A stretch of DNA of 64,000 nt from Microbacterium sp. LWS13-1.2 (GCF_040144835.1 NZ_CP151632.1:1860001-1924000); one strand, 5' to 3'; shown: positions 8,612 to 17,226, counted from the stretch's first letter. The notes: a model not told the origin generated them from the letters alone. Numbers and translations are program-made.

Positions 8612-8991
8612 CAGCGTGCCTCCTCGTTCTCCAGAGCGCCGGACTCGAAGGTGCCGGTCTCGATCTCGTCGCGGATCTCTTCCGCGAGCGGGTCGAGGCG
8701 ACGGTTGGCGTAGTGCACGTACCAGGTCGTCACGGCGAAGGTGGTGACCACCTGGGCCATGCCGAGCACCATCGCGATGTTGACGCTTCCGAACACTCGG
8801 GTGGACATGAAGTCGTGCGCATAGGTGGCGAGCAGCACGTAGGCGAAGTACCAGGCGATGCATGCGCCCAGAACGGGGAAGACGAAGCTCCGATGCGTGC
8901 GCCGGAGCCGTTGGAACTCGGATGATGATTGGACCGCGCCGTAGTCGACCTCTGCGAGATCTATGGCGGCGCGCGGGGCTTCGTTGCCCAT
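8611..8991 (-). CDS. DUF485 small membrane protein (YjcH-like)
   Basis: 126-residue protein with two membrane helices (HRSFVFPVLGACIAWYFAYV and VNIAMVLGMAQVVTTFAVTT) between charged ends, the DUF485 layout. DUF485 proteins are encoded directly before ActP-type symporters and are presumed accessory subunits; their biochemical role is not settled. The true start is 8991 (MGNEAPRAAI) with AAGGAGAG upstream; longer frames in this phase are antisense to lytS. It is the first gene of the minus-strand operon and is coupled to the symporter by a four-base overlap. Confidence 0.88.
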   Translation of the reverse strand: MGNEAPRAAIDLAEVDYGAVQSSSEFQRLRRTHRSFVFPVLGACIAWYFAYVLLATYAHDFMSTRVFGSVNIAMVLGMAQVVTTFAVTTWYVHYANRRLDPLAEEIRDEIETGTFESGALENEEAR

Positions 8992-9100
8992 GACGTCTCT
9001 CCTTCGAGGGGGGTCGGCGCGCCGTCGGCCGCGCCGCTGCGTTGACAGTGCGACCATGCTCGCGCGCGGCCGGGCGGGCCGGGGGGTGGCCGCCGCTCGT

Positions 9101-9171
9101 CGTCGGTGAACGGCATGCACGGTGCGACGAACGGCGGATCGGCGACGACGAACGACGGCTACGCTGGCCGC
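9101..9171. promoter_or_regulatory. Three phased direct repeats and lytS promoter, candidate LytTR sites
   Basis: GAACG(G/A) recurs at 9108, 9129 and 9150, exactly 21 bases apart; the last two are within identical CGACGAACG blocks (9125-9133, 9146-9154). Read on the other strand they give (G/C)CGTTCRYCG, close to LytTR recognition elements, which are 9-base direct repeats about two helical turns apart. TACGCT at 9160-9165 would be a -10 box with lytS starting at 9172, implying a leaderless message. Binding by the adjacent LytR-type regulator is inference. Confidence 0.5.
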
Positions 9172-10416
9172 ATGCCCGAGTCGATGCTGCTCGCCGCTGC
9201 CGCCGGCGTCGTCGCCGGGGCGCTGGCGGTCGGAGTGGTCATCCTGCTGCGGCGCATCGTCGCATCGAAGGATCTCGGCACCGACGTCGAACAGGCGACG
9301 TATCAGACGCTTCACCTCGCGAGCCGCGCCGCCCAGCACCTCCGCGGCGGCATCGCCGAGGGCGACGCCACGCGAGCGGGGCGGCATCTGCGGGCGCTCC
9401 TCGGGTGCGAGACGCTCGCGCTCGTCGACCCGGCGGGCCATGTGACGGTCGAGGGGGACGACGCCGTCCGTGAGGTCGCGGGACGGCTCGCCGCTGAGGC
9501 GCGCGCGTCGAACCGTCCGCAACTGCAGCGGCGGATCCGGATCGGCGACCGGGAGACGGATGTCGTCGCCGCGCCGATCCTCGCGGGCGGCGTGCCCGCC
9601 GGAGCAATCGTCGCCTTCGCCCCGCGTGTGCGGGCCGGTCTCGTGCGCGCGACCGGCGAGGTGGCGGATTGGGTCGCAGCTCAGGTCGAGCTCGGCGAGC
9701 TCGACGCCTCGAGGGCCGCGCTCGCCGAGGCCGAGGTGCGCGCGCTGCGCGCGCAGATCAGCCCCCACTTCATCTACAACTCGCTGAACGCGATCGCCTC
9801 GTTCATCAACACCGACCCGGCCAAAGCACGGGAGCTGGTGCTCGAGTTCGCCGATTTCACCCGCTACTCGTTCCGCCGGCACGGCGACTTCACCACGGTG
9901 GCCGAGGAGCTCCGCTCGATCGACAGCTATCTGAAGCTCGAGCGCGCACGGTTCGGCGACCGACTGAAGGTGACGTTGCAGATCGCCCCGGAGGTCCTCT
10001 CGACGGTCGTGCCGTTCCTCTCGATCCAGCCACTCGTCGAGAACGCGGTGAGGCACGGGCTCGAAGGCAAGGAGGGCGGTGGACGCATCACGATCGAGGC
10101 ATCCGACCAGGGCGCGTTCGCCGAGATCAGCGTCGAGGACGACGGCGTCGGCATCGATCCTGCCGCACTCGAAAGCGCGCTCGCCGGCGTGGCGACCGGC
10201 CAGCACGTCGGCCTGCGCAACGTGGACGCGCGGCTGCGGCAGGTGTACGGCGACGAGCACGGGCTGGTCGTCGAGACGAATGTGGGCGCCGGCACCCTGG
10301 TGCGGATGCGCGTGCCGAAGTCGCAGCCGGGCCGCGTCGCGGCATCCTCCTCCGCTGCGGGCCGGACGGCGGCATCCCCGGCTCCGGCCGCCGCGGAAGG
10401 GAGGCGGGAACGGTGA
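9172..10416 (+). CDS. LytS-type sensor histidine kinase
   Basis: 414-residue membrane sensor. One N-terminal helix (residues 6-27) anchors it; about 30-180 forms a GAF-like input region; then a His_kinase (PF06580 type) dimerisation segment with the phospho-acceptor in AQISPHFIYNSLNAI (His199), and a HATPase_c domain with the N-box LVENAVRHGLEG (about 288-299) and DDGVGIDP. The frame is open from 9106, but ATG 9172 is favoured by a -10-like box seven bases upstream and by the membrane helix following at once. It overlaps the regulator gene by GTGA. LytS/LytTR systems next to carboxylate transporters (BtsSR, YpdAB) sense pyruvate, so a similar ligand is plausible here. Confidence 0.9.
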   Translation: MPESMLLAAAAGVVAGALAVGVVILLRRIVASKDLGTDVEQATYQTLHLASRAAQHLRGGIAEGDATRAGRHLRALLGCETLALVDPAGHVTVEGDDAVREVAGRLAAEARASNRPQLQRRIRIGDRETDVVAAPILAGGVPAGAIVAFAPRVRAGLVRATGEVADWVAAQVELGELDASRAALAEAEVRALRAQISPHFIYNSLNAIASFINTDPAKARELVLEFADFTRYSFRRHGDFTTVAEELRSIDSYLKLERARFGDRLKVTLQIAPEVLSTVVPFLSIQPLVENAVRHGLEGKEGGGRITIEASDQGAFAEISVEDDGVGIDPAALESALAGVATGQHVGLRNVDARLRQVYGDEHGLVVETNVGAGTLVRMRVPKSQPGRVAASSSAAGRTAASPAPAAAEGRRER

Positions 10417-11156
10417 TCTCGGTGCTCATCGCCGACGACGAGCAGCCAGCGATCGACGAGCTCGCCTTCCTGCTCGGGCAGGACCCCCGCATCGGCGTCA
10501 TCCACCAGGCGGCGTCGGGCGCCGAAGCGATCCGGCTGCTCACACGCGAGCGCGTCGACGCCGCGTTCCTCGACATCCACATGCCCGGCCTCAACGGCTT
10601 CGACCTCGCCCGCGCACTGCAGCGCTTCGAGCGCCGGCCCGCGCTCGTCTTCGTGACCGCCGACGAAGAGAGCGCACTCGAGGCATTCGACCTCGCCGCC
10701 GTCGACTATCTGCTGAAGCCGGTGCGCACCGAGCGCCTGCACCGCTCGGTCACCCGTGTCGTCGAGGCCATGAAGGCTCAGGCTGCGCCGGCGACGGATG
10801 CCGCGGCATCCGCTCAGCCCGAGATGATCGCCGTCACGCTGGGCGGCACGACGCGCATGATCCGACGCGACGAGGTGCGGTACGTGCAGGCGCAGGGCGA
10901 CTACGCCCGGCTGCACACGGAGGAGGCCAGCTACCTCGTGCGCGTGCCGATGTCGGACCTCGAACGGCAGTGGGCCGACACGTTCGTGCGCATCCACCGC
11001 TCGTACCTCGTCGCGATCCCGCACCTCGCGCGCCTCCGGCTCGTCGGCGACCACCCGAGCGTCGTCGTCGGCGGCGCCGAACTGCCGGTGAGCCGGCGCC
11101 TCCTGCCGGCGCTGCGGGATCGACTCGAGTCGACGACGATCCGGCCGCGGTCATGA
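10413..11156 (+). CDS. LytTR-family response regulator
   Basis: 247-residue regulator that starts at GTG 10413 within the kinase stop, with GGGAGG about 8 bases upstream. Residues 1-120 are a receiver domain: acidic pocket ADDE (8-10), phosphorylated Asp54 in AFLDIHMPG, Thr in FVTADEE and the lysine of YLLKPV. After an alanine-rich linker (about 122-138), the LytTR DNA-binding domain runs to the end (DEVRYVQAQGDYARLHT, FVRIHRSYLVAI). It is the partner of the kinase and is followed by DUF485 and symporter genes in the same operon, so it probably controls both flanking symporter operons through the phased repeats upstream of lytS. Confidence 0.93.
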   Translation: MISVLIADDEQPAIDELAFLLGQDPRIGVIHQAASGAEAIRLLTRERVDAAFLDIHMPGLNGFDLARALQRFERRPALVFVTADEESALEAFDLAAVDYLLKPVRTERLHRSVTRVVEAMKAQAAPATDAAASAQPEMIAVTLGGTTRMIRRDEVRYVQAQGDYARLHTEEASYLVRVPMSDLERQWADTFVRIHRSYLVAIPHLARLRLVGDHPSVVVGGAELPVSRRLLPALRDRLESTTIRPRS

Positions 11157-11605
11157 CCTCGCGCCCCTCGAACAGCAGCGCCGACGGAGACTCCGACGAC
11201 GACGCCGCCGACGACCCCGCGCCTCGGGATGCAGCACCACTCCAGCGCGTGCGGGTGACCGCGCCGCGCGCAGGGTCGCCCGCAGCCTCGGCCCGGCCGG
11301 TGTCGCACAATGCGGCCGATGCCCCGACGAGCGATATCGCCGGAGTGTATGTGCGTTCGCTGATCCGCTCGCAGCTGCGACTCGGGGTCGTGTTCGCGGT
11401 CGGATTCGCCGCGGCGACGGCGCTGTTCGTGCTCGCGATCGCGTTCGCACCCGAGCTGGACACCACATTCGTAGCAGGTGTGCCCCTGTCGTGGCTCCTG
11501 CTCGGCGTGGGCGTCTACCCGCTGGCCATCACCGTCGCCGGACTCTATCTGCGCGCGGCTTCGCGGAATGAGGCACGCTACCGGTCGCTGACGGAGGACG
11601 AGTGA
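11153..11605 (+). CDS. DUF485 domain membrane protein with long N-terminal tail
   Basis: 150-residue accessory protein of the second symporter. Residues 1-65 are a disordered, acidic then proline/alanine-rich tail absent from the first copy. The DUF485 core follows: YVRSLIRSQLRLGVVFAVGFAAATALFVLAIAF and a second helix around WLLLGVGVYPLAITVAGLYL. The ATG at 11153 overlaps the regulator stop (ATGA), and the gene ends inside the GTG start of the symporter (GTGA), so four genes from lytS to the symporter are chained by start-stop overlaps. The extra tail may bind a partner; nothing more can be said. Confidence 0.85.
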   Translation: MTSRPSNSSADGDSDDDAADDPAPRDAAPLQRVRVTAPRAGSPAASARPVSHNAADAPTSDIAGVYVRSLIRSQLRLGVVFAVGFAAATALFVLAIAFAPELDTTFVAGVPLSWLLLGVGVYPLAITVAGLYLRAASRNEARYRSLTEDE

Positions 11606-13083
11606 ACGCCGCCATCGGCTACATCGCGATTGCGGCCGTCGCGATCGTGTCGGCGCTCATCGGGTTCTACGGCCTGCGGGTTTCACGCACGACGAGCGAC
11701 TTCTACGTGGCGAGCCGCACGGTGCGGCCGTGGTGGAACGCGTCCGCCATCGGCGGGGAGTACCTGTCGGCAGCGTCGTTCCTCGGCATCGCCGGCCTCA
11801 TCCTGCTCACGGGGTCGGCGGCGCTCTGGTTCCCGATCGGCTACACGGCTGGATACCTCATGCTGCTGCTGTTCGTCGCCGCACCGCTGCGCCGCTCGGG
11901 CGCCTACACGATCCCCGACTTCACCGAGGCGCGGCTCGACTCGGTCTGGGCACGCCGGGTGACGAGCACGCTCGTCATCGTCATCGGCTGGTTCTACATC
12001 GTGCCGCAGCTGCAGGGCGCGGCGCTGACCGTGCGGATCACCACCGGCCTCCCCGCCTGGGTCGGCTCGCTCGCCGTCGCGGTGATCGTCGCCGTCGTCG
12101 TCGCGGCCGGCGGCATGCGGTCGATCACGTTCGTGCAGGCGTTCCAGTTCTGGCTGAAGCTCACGGCACTCGCGATCCCGGTGGTCGCGATCCTGCTTCT
12201 CGTCGGCGACGTGCCGCCGGCGCTGACGCCCGTCGAGGCGTTCCCGGCGAGCGCCGGTCCCGGCGAACTCGAGGTGTACCGGACGATCTCACTCATGGTC
12301 GCGCTGCTGCTGGGCACGTTGGGGCTCCCCCACGTACTGGTGCGCTTCTACACCAACCCCGACGGGGTGGCGGCGCGACGCACGACCGTCATCGTGCTCG
12401 TGATGCTTTCGGTCTTCTACCTGTTCCCCACGGCGTTCGGGCTGCTGGGGCGGGCGTTCGCCCCCGACCTCGCCGCCTCCGGCGACGCCGACGCCCTCGT
12501 CCTGCTGCTGCCGGGCCGGCTGGTCGCCGGGCCACTGGGCGACGTGCTCACAGCGTTCGTCATCGCCGGCGCGTTCGCGGCATTCCTCTCCACGTCGTCG
12601 GGTCTCGTCGTCTCGCTGGCCGGCGTGATCAGCCAGGACCTTCTCGGCGGCAGCGTCCGGGGGTTCCGCATCGCGGCCGTGCTCTCATCGTTCGTCCCGC
12701 TCGTCGTGGCGCTCGCCACGGAGTCGGCGGGGCTGGCCGGCAGCGTGGGGCTCGTCTTCGCGTTCACCGCGTCGACGCTGTGCCCGGTGCTCCTGCTCGG
12801 CATCTGGTGGCGCGGTCTCACGGCGCGAGGGGCGATCGCCGGCATGCTCACCGGCGCGGTGCTGTCGGGCGTCGCGATCCTCGGCGGCGGGATCGTCTCG
12901 GCGTGGCTGCCTGCGCTGCGCCCGTTCCTCGAGCAGCCGGCGGCCTGGACGGTGCCGATCGCGGTGGTCGTGATCGTGCTCGTCTCACGCGGCGACCGCC
13001 GCGGCATCCCGCGCGGCACTGATCTGTTCCTCACCCGGCTGCACGCGCCGGAGGGGTCCCGACGCCTCGGACTCGACGGCTGA
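11602..13083 (+). CDS. Second sodium:solute symporter, ActP/MctC type
   Basis: 493-residue solute:sodium symporter, paralogue of the one at 6998-8611 but shorter. Signatures: TTSDFYVASRTVRPWWNASA, the ion-site helix IGGEYLSAASFLGIAGLIL, GTLGLPHVLVRFYTNPDGVAARRT and FLSTSSGLVVSLAGVISQDLL. The start is GTG at 11602, overlapping the DUF485 stop. It is the last gene of the lytS-lytR-DUF485 operon, so it is likely expressed together with its sensor. Two paralogous carboxylate symporters around one sensor suggest different affinities or substrates; that is inferred. Confidence 0.92.
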   Translation: MNAAIGYIAIAAVAIVSALIGFYGLRVSRTTSDFYVASRTVRPWWNASAIGGEYLSAASFLGIAGLILLTGSAALWFPIGYTAGYLMLLLFVAAPLRRSGAYTIPDFTEARLDSVWARRVTSTLVIVIGWFYIVPQLQGAALTVRITTGLPAWVGSLAVAVIVAVVVAAGGMRSITFVQAFQFWLKLTALAIPVVAILLLVGDVPPALTPVEAFPASAGPGELEVYRTISLMVALLLGTLGLPHVLVRFYTNPDGVAARRTTVIVLVMLSVFYLFPTAFGLLGRAFAPDLAASGDADALVLLLPGRLVAGPLGDVLTAFVIAGAFAAFLSTSSGLVVSLAGVISQDLLGGSVRGFRIAAVLSSFVPLVVALATESAGLAGSVGLVFAFTASTLCPVLLLGIWWRGLTARGAIAGMLTGAVLSGVAILGGGIVSAWLPALRPFLEQPAAWTVPIAVVVIVLVSRGDRRGIPRGTDLFLTRLHAPEGSRRLGLDG

Positions 13084-13125
13084 CCGCGGCGCGATCCGCG
13101 GAGCCCGAGCAGTCAGGACCCGACC

Positions 13126-14925
13126 TCACACGCCGCCGCCGCCTCCGCCACCACCGCCGCCGCCGGCAGAACCGCCGCCCGACGACCCGCCCGAGGACGA
13201 CGATGCGGAGGCCGACGACGACAGCGTCGAGATCCCTGCGGAGAAGGCCGCCGCGTGGAAGCCCGACGATCCGGCGTACCAGGTCGGCGAGTTCCCCTCG
13301 CCGTAGAGGACGGCGAGCTCTTCCGCCCACCGCTTCTCCTGTCCGAACACGACGGCGTACGGAAGGAGGGTCTCGTACAGCTTCAGCTTCACCCGCGGAT
13401 CGGAGACGTCGACGGGCACCCGTTCGGCGCCTTGCGGCGACTGCAGCATCCGGATGCGGTCGGCCTCCGCCCACTCGATGAACTGCTTCAGCCCCCGCAG
13501 GTGGTCGCGGGCCTCCGCCCCGGCGGCGGTGAGCGGCTTGTGCGACACCGTGCCCGCCACCACCAGTACGACGATCACGGCCCCGATGATGAGCACCACC
13601 GGAACCCACGGCGTCACGTAAGCGACGAGGGCGCCGATGCCGAAGAGCAGGACGAGCACGGCGGAGATGACCGCGATCACGACCGGCCACGCCCGGCGGC
13701 CGATCGGCACTCTGCGACGGAGCCCCCGCGTGGTCAGCTCGGACGTCGCCGCCTTCAGCACCTTCTGCGCCGTCGACGAGAACCTGGTGTCGGTGCGACC
13801 GAACTCGAATTCCTCGCCCGGCATGCCGGACGGGAAGAGGCCGGGAAGCAGCATCCGTCCATCTCCGTCTGCGAGCGACGGGTTCTGGAGCACGGCCTTC
13901 AGCCGGGTCCCGCCGAACCACTTCTGCGGGCCCTCCTCGATGCGGATGCTGCCCACCACCGCCTGCTCGAGCACCTCGGCCGGGATCGCCTTGGACGTGT
14001 GGCCGAGGAGCACGGCACTCTCGAGCGCGTCGATTCCGCGCGGCGGCGTGTACTCCGCGATGATGACCGGGCGGCCGGGCTCGTCGCGCAGGTGCCGCGC
14101 ACGCGTGACGCCCGCGAAGACCACTGCCGTGCCGAGTCCGAGGAGAGCGACCGCTGCCTGCAGCCAGCCCCAGGGCGACGCCAGGTAGGAGGTGTCGAAC
14201 TCGGTGAAGGTGTCCGGCTCGAACCCGATCGCGATCGTCATCGTCTGGTACGGCTGGACCCCTTCGACGGTTGCCACGACGGCGCCGTCGGAGTCGCCGA
14301 TGGGGCACGTCCGGGTGTCGTCCTGGTAGCCGACATAGCAGGACTGCCTACCCGTGCGCGCGGCATCCACGTCGTCCTGCATGGTCACACGCGCGGTGAC
14401 GCGACCGAACGACTGGGGCCAGGCGGTGCCGTTCACGTCCCAGTAGAACTCGTCCGAACCGGTGTCGGCGAAGTACCGCGTGACGTTCTCGAGCGTGTAC
14501 GTGAAGACATAGGTCTGGCGACCGTGGACGAACTCGCCGGCACGCGAGGTCATCGAGAAGAGGCCGTCTTCCGCCTCGGTCTCCGCCTCTCGCGCCACAC
14601 CGTTCTCGTCCGTGATGGAGACGAGCTGCGGGTTCAGCGGCGCACCCTGGTAGTTGTCGGGGATCACCCGCCGCATGCCGCGGTTCTGGTCGGACTCGGG
14701 GAAGAGCGCGACGAACGTCTCGACGACGGTGAGCGTGCTCGTGCCGTCCTCGGCGCGACCGAGCTGGTACTCGACATCGAGGCTCTCGAACGAGAAGTCC
14801 TCGACGTCCGCACGAGCGGGAGCGGCGCCGATGCCCGCGAGGAGCAGACCCGCGAAGACGGCGAGCAGCAGCCCCATGACCCCGAGACGGCGCGCGCGCC
14901 ACGACGCGATTGCAGAAGACGCCAT
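13126..14925 (-). CDS. DUF2207 membrane protein with glycine-rich C terminus
   Basis: 599 residues. A signal peptide or first helix (RRLGVMGLLLAVFAGLLLAGIGAAPARA) is followed by the extracytoplasmic DUF2207 domain (about 38-235; EDFSFESLDVEYQLGRAEDGTSTLTVVETF), a membrane helix near 245, a cytoplasmic region, two further helices around 415-460, and a tail of serine and poly-glycine ending in GGGGGGGGGGGV. This layout matches predicted membrane proteins of the DUF2207 family, whose function is unknown. It is convergent with the symporter and divergent (42 bases) from a MarR gene. Confidence 0.88.
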   Translation of the reverse strand: MASSAIASWRARRLGVMGLLLAVFAGLLLAGIGAAPARADVEDFSFESLDVEYQLGRAEDGTSTLTVVETFVALFPESDQNRGMRRVIPDNYQGAPLNPQLVSITDENGVAREAETEAEDGLFSMTSRAGEFVHGRQTYVFTYTLENVTRYFADTGSDEFYWDVNGTAWPQSFGRVTARVTMQDDVDAARTGRQSCYVGYQDDTRTCPIGDSDGAVVATVEGVQPYQTMTIAIGFEPDTFTEFDTSYLASPWGWLQAAVALLGLGTAVVFAGVTRARHLRDEPGRPVIIAEYTPPRGIDALESAVLLGHTSKAIPAEVLEQAVVGSIRIEEGPQKWFGGTRLKAVLQNPSLADGDGRMLLPGLFPSGMPGEEFEFGRTDTRFSSTAQKVLKAATSELTTRGLRRRVPIGRRAWPVVIAVISAVLVLLFGIGALVAYVTPWVPVVLIIGAVIVVLVVAGTVSHKPLTAAGAEARDHLRGLKQFIEWAEADRIRMLQSPQGAERVPVDVSDPRVKLKLYETLLPYAVVFGQEKRWAEELAVLYGEGNSPTWYAGSSGFHAAAFSAGISTLSSSASASSSSGGSSGGGSAGGGGGGGGGGGV

Positions 14926-14967
14926 GGGGCCAGCCTAGGGTCCACCGCCTGCCCTACTCTTGACGAT

Positions 14968-15408
14968 ATGACCGACCGCCGTCTCGCCATCGACGCCTGG
15001 GAGAGCCTCTTCCGGGCCCAGCACGAGGTGTTCGGCGACATCAACGGCGACTTCGACGAAGAGATGCTGAGTCAGGCCGAGTACGACGTGCTCCTCACCG
15101 TCACTCGCTCCGACGACCTCACCGCGCGGCTGCGCGACGTCACCGCGAACATGCTCATCAGCCAGCCCAGCGTCTCGCGGCTCGTCGACCGCATGGTGGC
15201 GCGCGGACTGCTCACGAAATGCGCCGATCCCGACGACGGGCGCGGGGCGCTCGTCCACGCGACGGATGCCGGTGCGTCGCTGTTCCGCCGCATCGCCAGC
15301 GCGCACGGCAAGGCCATCGCCGAGCGGATGTCGCTGCTCTCGGACGCCGAGCTCAGCCAGCTGCGGGACCTCACCGCCAAGCTGCGCAAGACGCAGCCCA
15401 GCTGCTGA
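14968..15408 (+). CDS. MarR family transcriptional regulator
   Basis: 146-residue winged-helix regulator. The core reads LSQAEYDVLLTVTRS (dimer/HTH lead-in), RLRDVTANMLISQPSVSRLVDRMVARGLL (recognition helix) and the wing CADPDDGRGALVHATDAG. The start at 14968 is preferred because longer frames in this phase are antisense to the DUF2207 gene; TACTCT at 14955-14960, seven bases upstream, suggests a leaderless mRNA. Ligand and targets are not evident. It stands alone, followed by dispersed palindromic repeats. Confidence 0.88.
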   Translation: MTDRRLAIDAWESLFRAQHEVFGDINGDFDEEMLSQAEYDVLLTVTRSDDLTARLRDVTANMLISQPSVSRLVDRMVARGLLTKCADPDDGRGALVHATDAGASLFRRIASAHGKAIAERMSLLSDAELSQLRDLTAKLRKTQPSC

Positions 15409-15418
15409 CTCCCGGCTC

Positions 15419-15583
15419 GGTCGTTGAGCGAGCGCAGCGAGACGAAACGCCCCAGCCGGCGTCGCACGTCGGCCCACTGCGTTTCGTCTCGCTCGTTCCT
15501 CGCTCGCTCAACGACCGGTCGTTTCCGGCCGCTGAGCGCTGGGGCGTTTCGTCTCGCTCGTTCCTCGCTCGCTCAACGACCGG
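15419..15583. repeat. Cluster of three dispersed palindromic repeats
   Basis: One forward copy (15419-15454, GGTCGTTGAGCGAGC followed by GCAGCGAGACGAAACGC) and two inverted copies (15479-15516 and 15544-15583) of the same roughly 35-base sequence. Forward and first inverted copies can fold into a long hairpin between the convergent MarR and ABC permease genes, so the cluster may act as a bidirectional terminator. Related copies lie at 19149-19224 and 52241-52332. Confidence 0.8.
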
Positions 15584-15598
15584 TGGCTCCCGGCCCCC

Positions 15599-16333
15599 TC
15601 ACGGGGTGCGGCGCCGGAGCGTGAGCGAGGCGAGGATCAGCGCTCCGACCGCGAACGCCACCACGACCAGCAGCGGACCGAACACGTCCCAGCCCTCGTC
15701 GCCGGCCGTCACGGCGTTGATCGTGTCGATGGCGTAGCTCAAAGGCAGCACCTTCGAGATCTGGTAGAGCGCCTCGGGCATGTCCTCGCGCGGCATGAAC
15801 AGGCCGCCGAGGATGATCTGCGGGAACACGATCAGCGGCATGAACTGCACGGCCTGGAACTCGGTACGGGCGAACGCACTGGCGAGCAGCCCGAGCGCGC
15901 TGCCGAGGATCGCGTCGACGACGGCCACCAGTCCCAGCTGCCACAGCGGCCCGTCGACCTCGAGGCCGCACACCCACACGGCGAAGGTGACGGTGATGAC
16001 CGCCTGCAGCGTCGCCATCAGCCCGAACGCGAGGCCGTATCCGACGATGAAGTCGGCCTTGGCGATCGGGGTGGTCATCAGGCGCTCGAGGGTCCCCGAC
16101 CGGCGCTCGCGGAGCGTCGTGATCGAGGTGATGAGGAACATCACGATGAACGGGAACAGCGCCAGGATCGGTCCGCCGAACTGGTCGAACACCCCCTCCT
16201 GGTCGCTGAACAGCCAGGCGAACAAGCCGACGAGCAGGCTCGGCGCGACGAGCATGAGCACGATCGACCTCGGGTCATGGCTGAGCTGGCGGAGCACCCG
16301 TCCGGCGGTCGCGAGGGTGAGCATGCCGTTCAC
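15599..16333 (-). CDS. ABC-2 type exporter permease (DrrB-like)
   Basis: 244-residue inner-membrane permease with about six helices (LMLVAPSLLVGLFAWLF, ILALFPFIVMFLITSI and so on) and the ABC-2 signature RERRSGTLERLMTTPI at about residues 75-90, plus the late block QFMPLIVFPQIILGGLFMPRE. The start is GTG at 16333, forming a GTGA overlap with the ATPase stop; a start at ATG 16324 would give almost the same protein. It pairs with the ATPase as in daunorubicin-resistance-type exporters. Repression by the upstream TetR protein is likely. Substrate unknown. Confidence 0.9.
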   Translation of the reverse strand: MNGMLTLATAGRVLRQLSHDPRSIVLMLVAPSLLVGLFAWLFSDQEGVFDQFGGPILALFPFIVMFLITSITTLRERRSGTLERLMTTPIAKADFIVGYGLAFGLMATLQAVITVTFAVWVCGLEVDGPLWQLGLVAVVDAILGSALGLLASAFARTEFQAVQFMPLIVFPQIILGGLFMPREDMPEALYQISKVLPLSYAIDTINAVTAGDEGWDVFGPLLVVVAFAVGALILASLTLRRRTP

Positions 16334-17187
16334 GATGCCCGCCCGTCGTCCGTGGGATCCGTCTGCGACTCGTGCGGGTGCCCTTCTCGAAGCTCGCGGC
16401 GCGTGAGCGGGTGCGGTTCGACGGGCGAATCGCCCGCGCGCGACCCCTGCGCCTGCGCCTGCCGGACGGCGTCGCGTTCGATCAGCGTGAGGAAGGCGGC
16501 ATCCGGATCCGTCGTCCCAGTGTCGGCGAGCAGGCCGCCCGGCGTCGTGTCGGCGATGATCCGCCCCGCCCGCATCAGCACGAGGCGGTCGCACCGCACC
16601 GCCTCGTCCATCACGTGGCTCGAGACGACGAGCGTCGCCCCGGCGTCTGCCAGACCACGGAAGAGGTCCCACAGCTCGGCCCGGAGCAGCGGATCGAGCC
16701 CCACCGTGGGCTCGTCGAGCACGAGCAGCTCGGGATCGCCGAGCATCGCCACCGCGAGCGAGACGCGACTCTCCTGCCCGCCGCTGAGCGAGTCGATCGT
16801 CTGGTCGCGCTGGTCGGCGAGGCCGACCTGCTCGATCACCCGATCGACATCGCGACCGGGCGCTCCGACCAGCCGGGCGAAATAGCGGAGGTTCTGCCGG
16901 ATGGTGAGGTCGCCGTACACCGACGCCGCCTGCGTGTCGTACGCCACCCGCCGTCGCAGTGCGCGTGATCCGCCCGGCTCGCCCAACACGGTCACCGAGC
17001 CGCCGGCGATCTTCTGCACGCCCACGATCGAGCGCATGAGCGTCGTCTTGCCGCACCCCGACGGACCCATCAAGCCGGTGATCTGGCCGCGTGGGATGTC
17101 GAGATCGAGAGACGTGAAGACCTCGGTCTTGCCGCGTCGGACGTGCAGATCGCGCACGCTGACGGCATCCGTCCTCAGGCTATTCAT
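16330..17187 (-). CDS. ABC exporter ATP-binding protein (DrrA-like)
   Basis: 285-residue ATPase. Walker A is GPSGCGKTT, the signature is LSGGQESRVSLAVAM, Walker B LLVLDEPTVGLDP and the switch histidine SSHVMDEA; a C-terminal extension carries EPHPLTRRELREG. The start at 17187 (MNSLRTDAVSVRDLHVRRGKTEVF) lies inside the 20-base palindrome, so operator and start codon overlap; the longer frame to 17226 adds promoter sequence only. The gene is coupled to the permease by GTGA and lies 64 bases downstream of the tetR-type gene on the same strand. Confidence 0.92.
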   Translation of the reverse strand: MNSLRTDAVSVRDLHVRRGKTEVFTSLDLDIPRGQITGLMGPSGCGKTTLMRSIVGVQKIAGGSVTVLGEPGGSRALRRRVAYDTQAASVYGDLTIRQNLRYFARLVGAPGRDVDRVIEQVGLADQRDQTIDSLSGGQESRVSLAVAMLGDPELLVLDEPTVGLDPLLRAELWDLFRGLADAGATLVVSSHVMDEAVRCDRLVLMRAGRIIADTTPGGLLADTGTTDPDAAFLTLIERDAVRQAQAQGSRAGDSPVEPHPLTRRELREGHPHESQTDPTDDGRAS

Positions 17188-17226
17188 CACGTGATGAATA
17201 ATGGGCCCGCCGTGCCCCCGGGTCAA
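17181..17226 (-). promoter_or_regulatory. TetR-type operator in the ABC exporter promoter
   Basis: TATTCATCACGTGATGAATA at 17181-17200 is a perfect 20-base palindrome. On the minus strand TTGACC (17221-17226) and CATTAT (17198-17203) are separated by 17 bases, a good promoter whose -10 overlaps the palindrome; transcription would begin at or next to the ATPase start codon (17187). A repressor here would block polymerase directly. The adjacent TetR gene is the obvious candidate. Confidence 0.75.

Noticed and set aside
8992..10260. Upstream extension of the DUF485 gene to a 549-codon frame
   Set aside because: The added part is antisense to lytS; a good ribosome site and the normal N terminus are at 8991.
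13255..14967. Upstream extension of the MarR gene to a 717-codon frame
   Set aside because: The extension is antisense to the DUF2207 gene; the MarR domain begins only at 14968.
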